Of a stretch of DNA of 14,970 nucleotides, positions 14,895-14,970 are shown piece by piece (position 1 is the stretch's first letter; each line of letters opens with the position of its first letter). A model generated the notes under the pieces. The model ran no database searches, had not been told where the DNA came from, and saw only the letters and a program-made list of their open reading frames with translations. Source of the stretch: an uncultured Bacilli bacterium (GTDB taxonomy: Bacteria; Bacillota_I; Bacilli_A; RF39; UBA660); assembly GCA_944358225.1 (NCBI GenBank), contig CALVQP010000027.1, forward strand, positions 1 through 14,970, in the 5' to 3' direction. Made by a program: the position numbers and the translations under genes.

Positions 14895-14923
14895 TTGCGT
14901 ACATGGAACGTACATGTTATAAT
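14895..14923 (+). promoter_or_regulatory. Strong promoter with two CGTACATG operator-like repeats
   Basis: TTGCGT (14895-14900), 17-nt spacer, TATAAT (14918-14923) in extended form TGTTATAAT. Direct repeats CGTACATG lie at 14898-14905 and 14909-14916, spaced 11 bp (one helical turn) and filling the spacer. ACATG/CATGT also form an inverted repeat with a 7-nt centre. A repressor bound here would block the promoter. Confidence 0.65.
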
Positions 14924-14952
14924 ATTCATATATCGTAAGGAGCGTTCAATTT

Positions 14953-14970
14953 ATGAGACTTAAAACTGTA
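14953..14970 (+). CDS. Start of a gene cut by the window edge
   Basis: ATG with an ideal AAGGAG site (14937-14942) 10 nt upstream, behind a consensus promoter. Only six codons (MRLKTV) are inside the window, too few for identification. The operator-like repeats suggest a regulated gene, possibly a repressor controlling itself (inference). Confidence 0.6.

Noticed and set aside
14898..14923. LexA (SOS) box in the right-edge promoter
   Set aside because: GAAC and GTT occur, but the spacing is six rather than four and the repeats are direct rather than a Firmicutes SOS palindrome.
1..14970. CRISPR arrays, tRNA or rRNA genes, riboswitches
   Set aside because: No regularly spaced repeats, cloverleaf-like or conserved RNA segments were seen in the intergenic regions, which are mostly short.

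Overview
The window is a visibly very AT-rich, gene-dense bacterial segment, almost all of it coded on the minus strand. It uses the standard bacterial code (tryptophan is TGG), strong purine-rich ribosome sites and short promoters. The gene set is that of a low-GC Firmicute: SpoIVA, an RNase J family protein, a Firmicutes-type FtsK/SpoIIIE and a GH25 lysozyme. I infer a Bacilli-related gut lineage (Erysipelotrichia or RF39-like); the exact taxon cannot be read from the sequence. SpoIVA suggests a sporulating ancestry but does not prove that spores are made.

Layout. Positions 129-2312 hold an rnj-lepB operon, in which the RNase J protein has lost several metal ligands. Positions 2430-3908 are spoIVA. 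Positions 4008-5069 hold a Fic-domain gene with its own promoter and operator-like palindrome, set between two identical copies of an intrinsic terminator, so it looks like a later insertion. Positions 5187-6753 are fmt followed by a membrane-anchored protein of unknown function. Positions 6754-7796 are degraded accessory DNA: a frameshifted tail of an IS110-family transposase, and a small broken membrane or secreted protein gene whose promoter spacer contains a run of eight G. Positions 7797-9820 are a GH25 lysozyme gene followed by a ucpA-like dehydrogenase. Positions 9910-12075 are ftsK, divergent from the only complete plus-strand gene, a DUF192 protein (12204-12533). Then come miaB (to 13961), a DUF2752 membrane protein and a DUF4234 membrane protein (to 14743). 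The right edge starts a new plus-strand gene behind a strong, probably repressed promoter.

How it works together. Most genes are core housekeeping: RNA turnover, protein export, translation initiation, tRNA modification, chromosome segregation and wall hydrolysis. Regulation is compact. Six minus-strand promoters share an extended -10 of the form TGATAYRMT, and four genes have stop codons lying inside their own terminator stems. The most unusual material is the terminator-flanked Fic cassette, the poly-G promoter, the degenerate RNase J and the repeat-operator promoter at the right edge.
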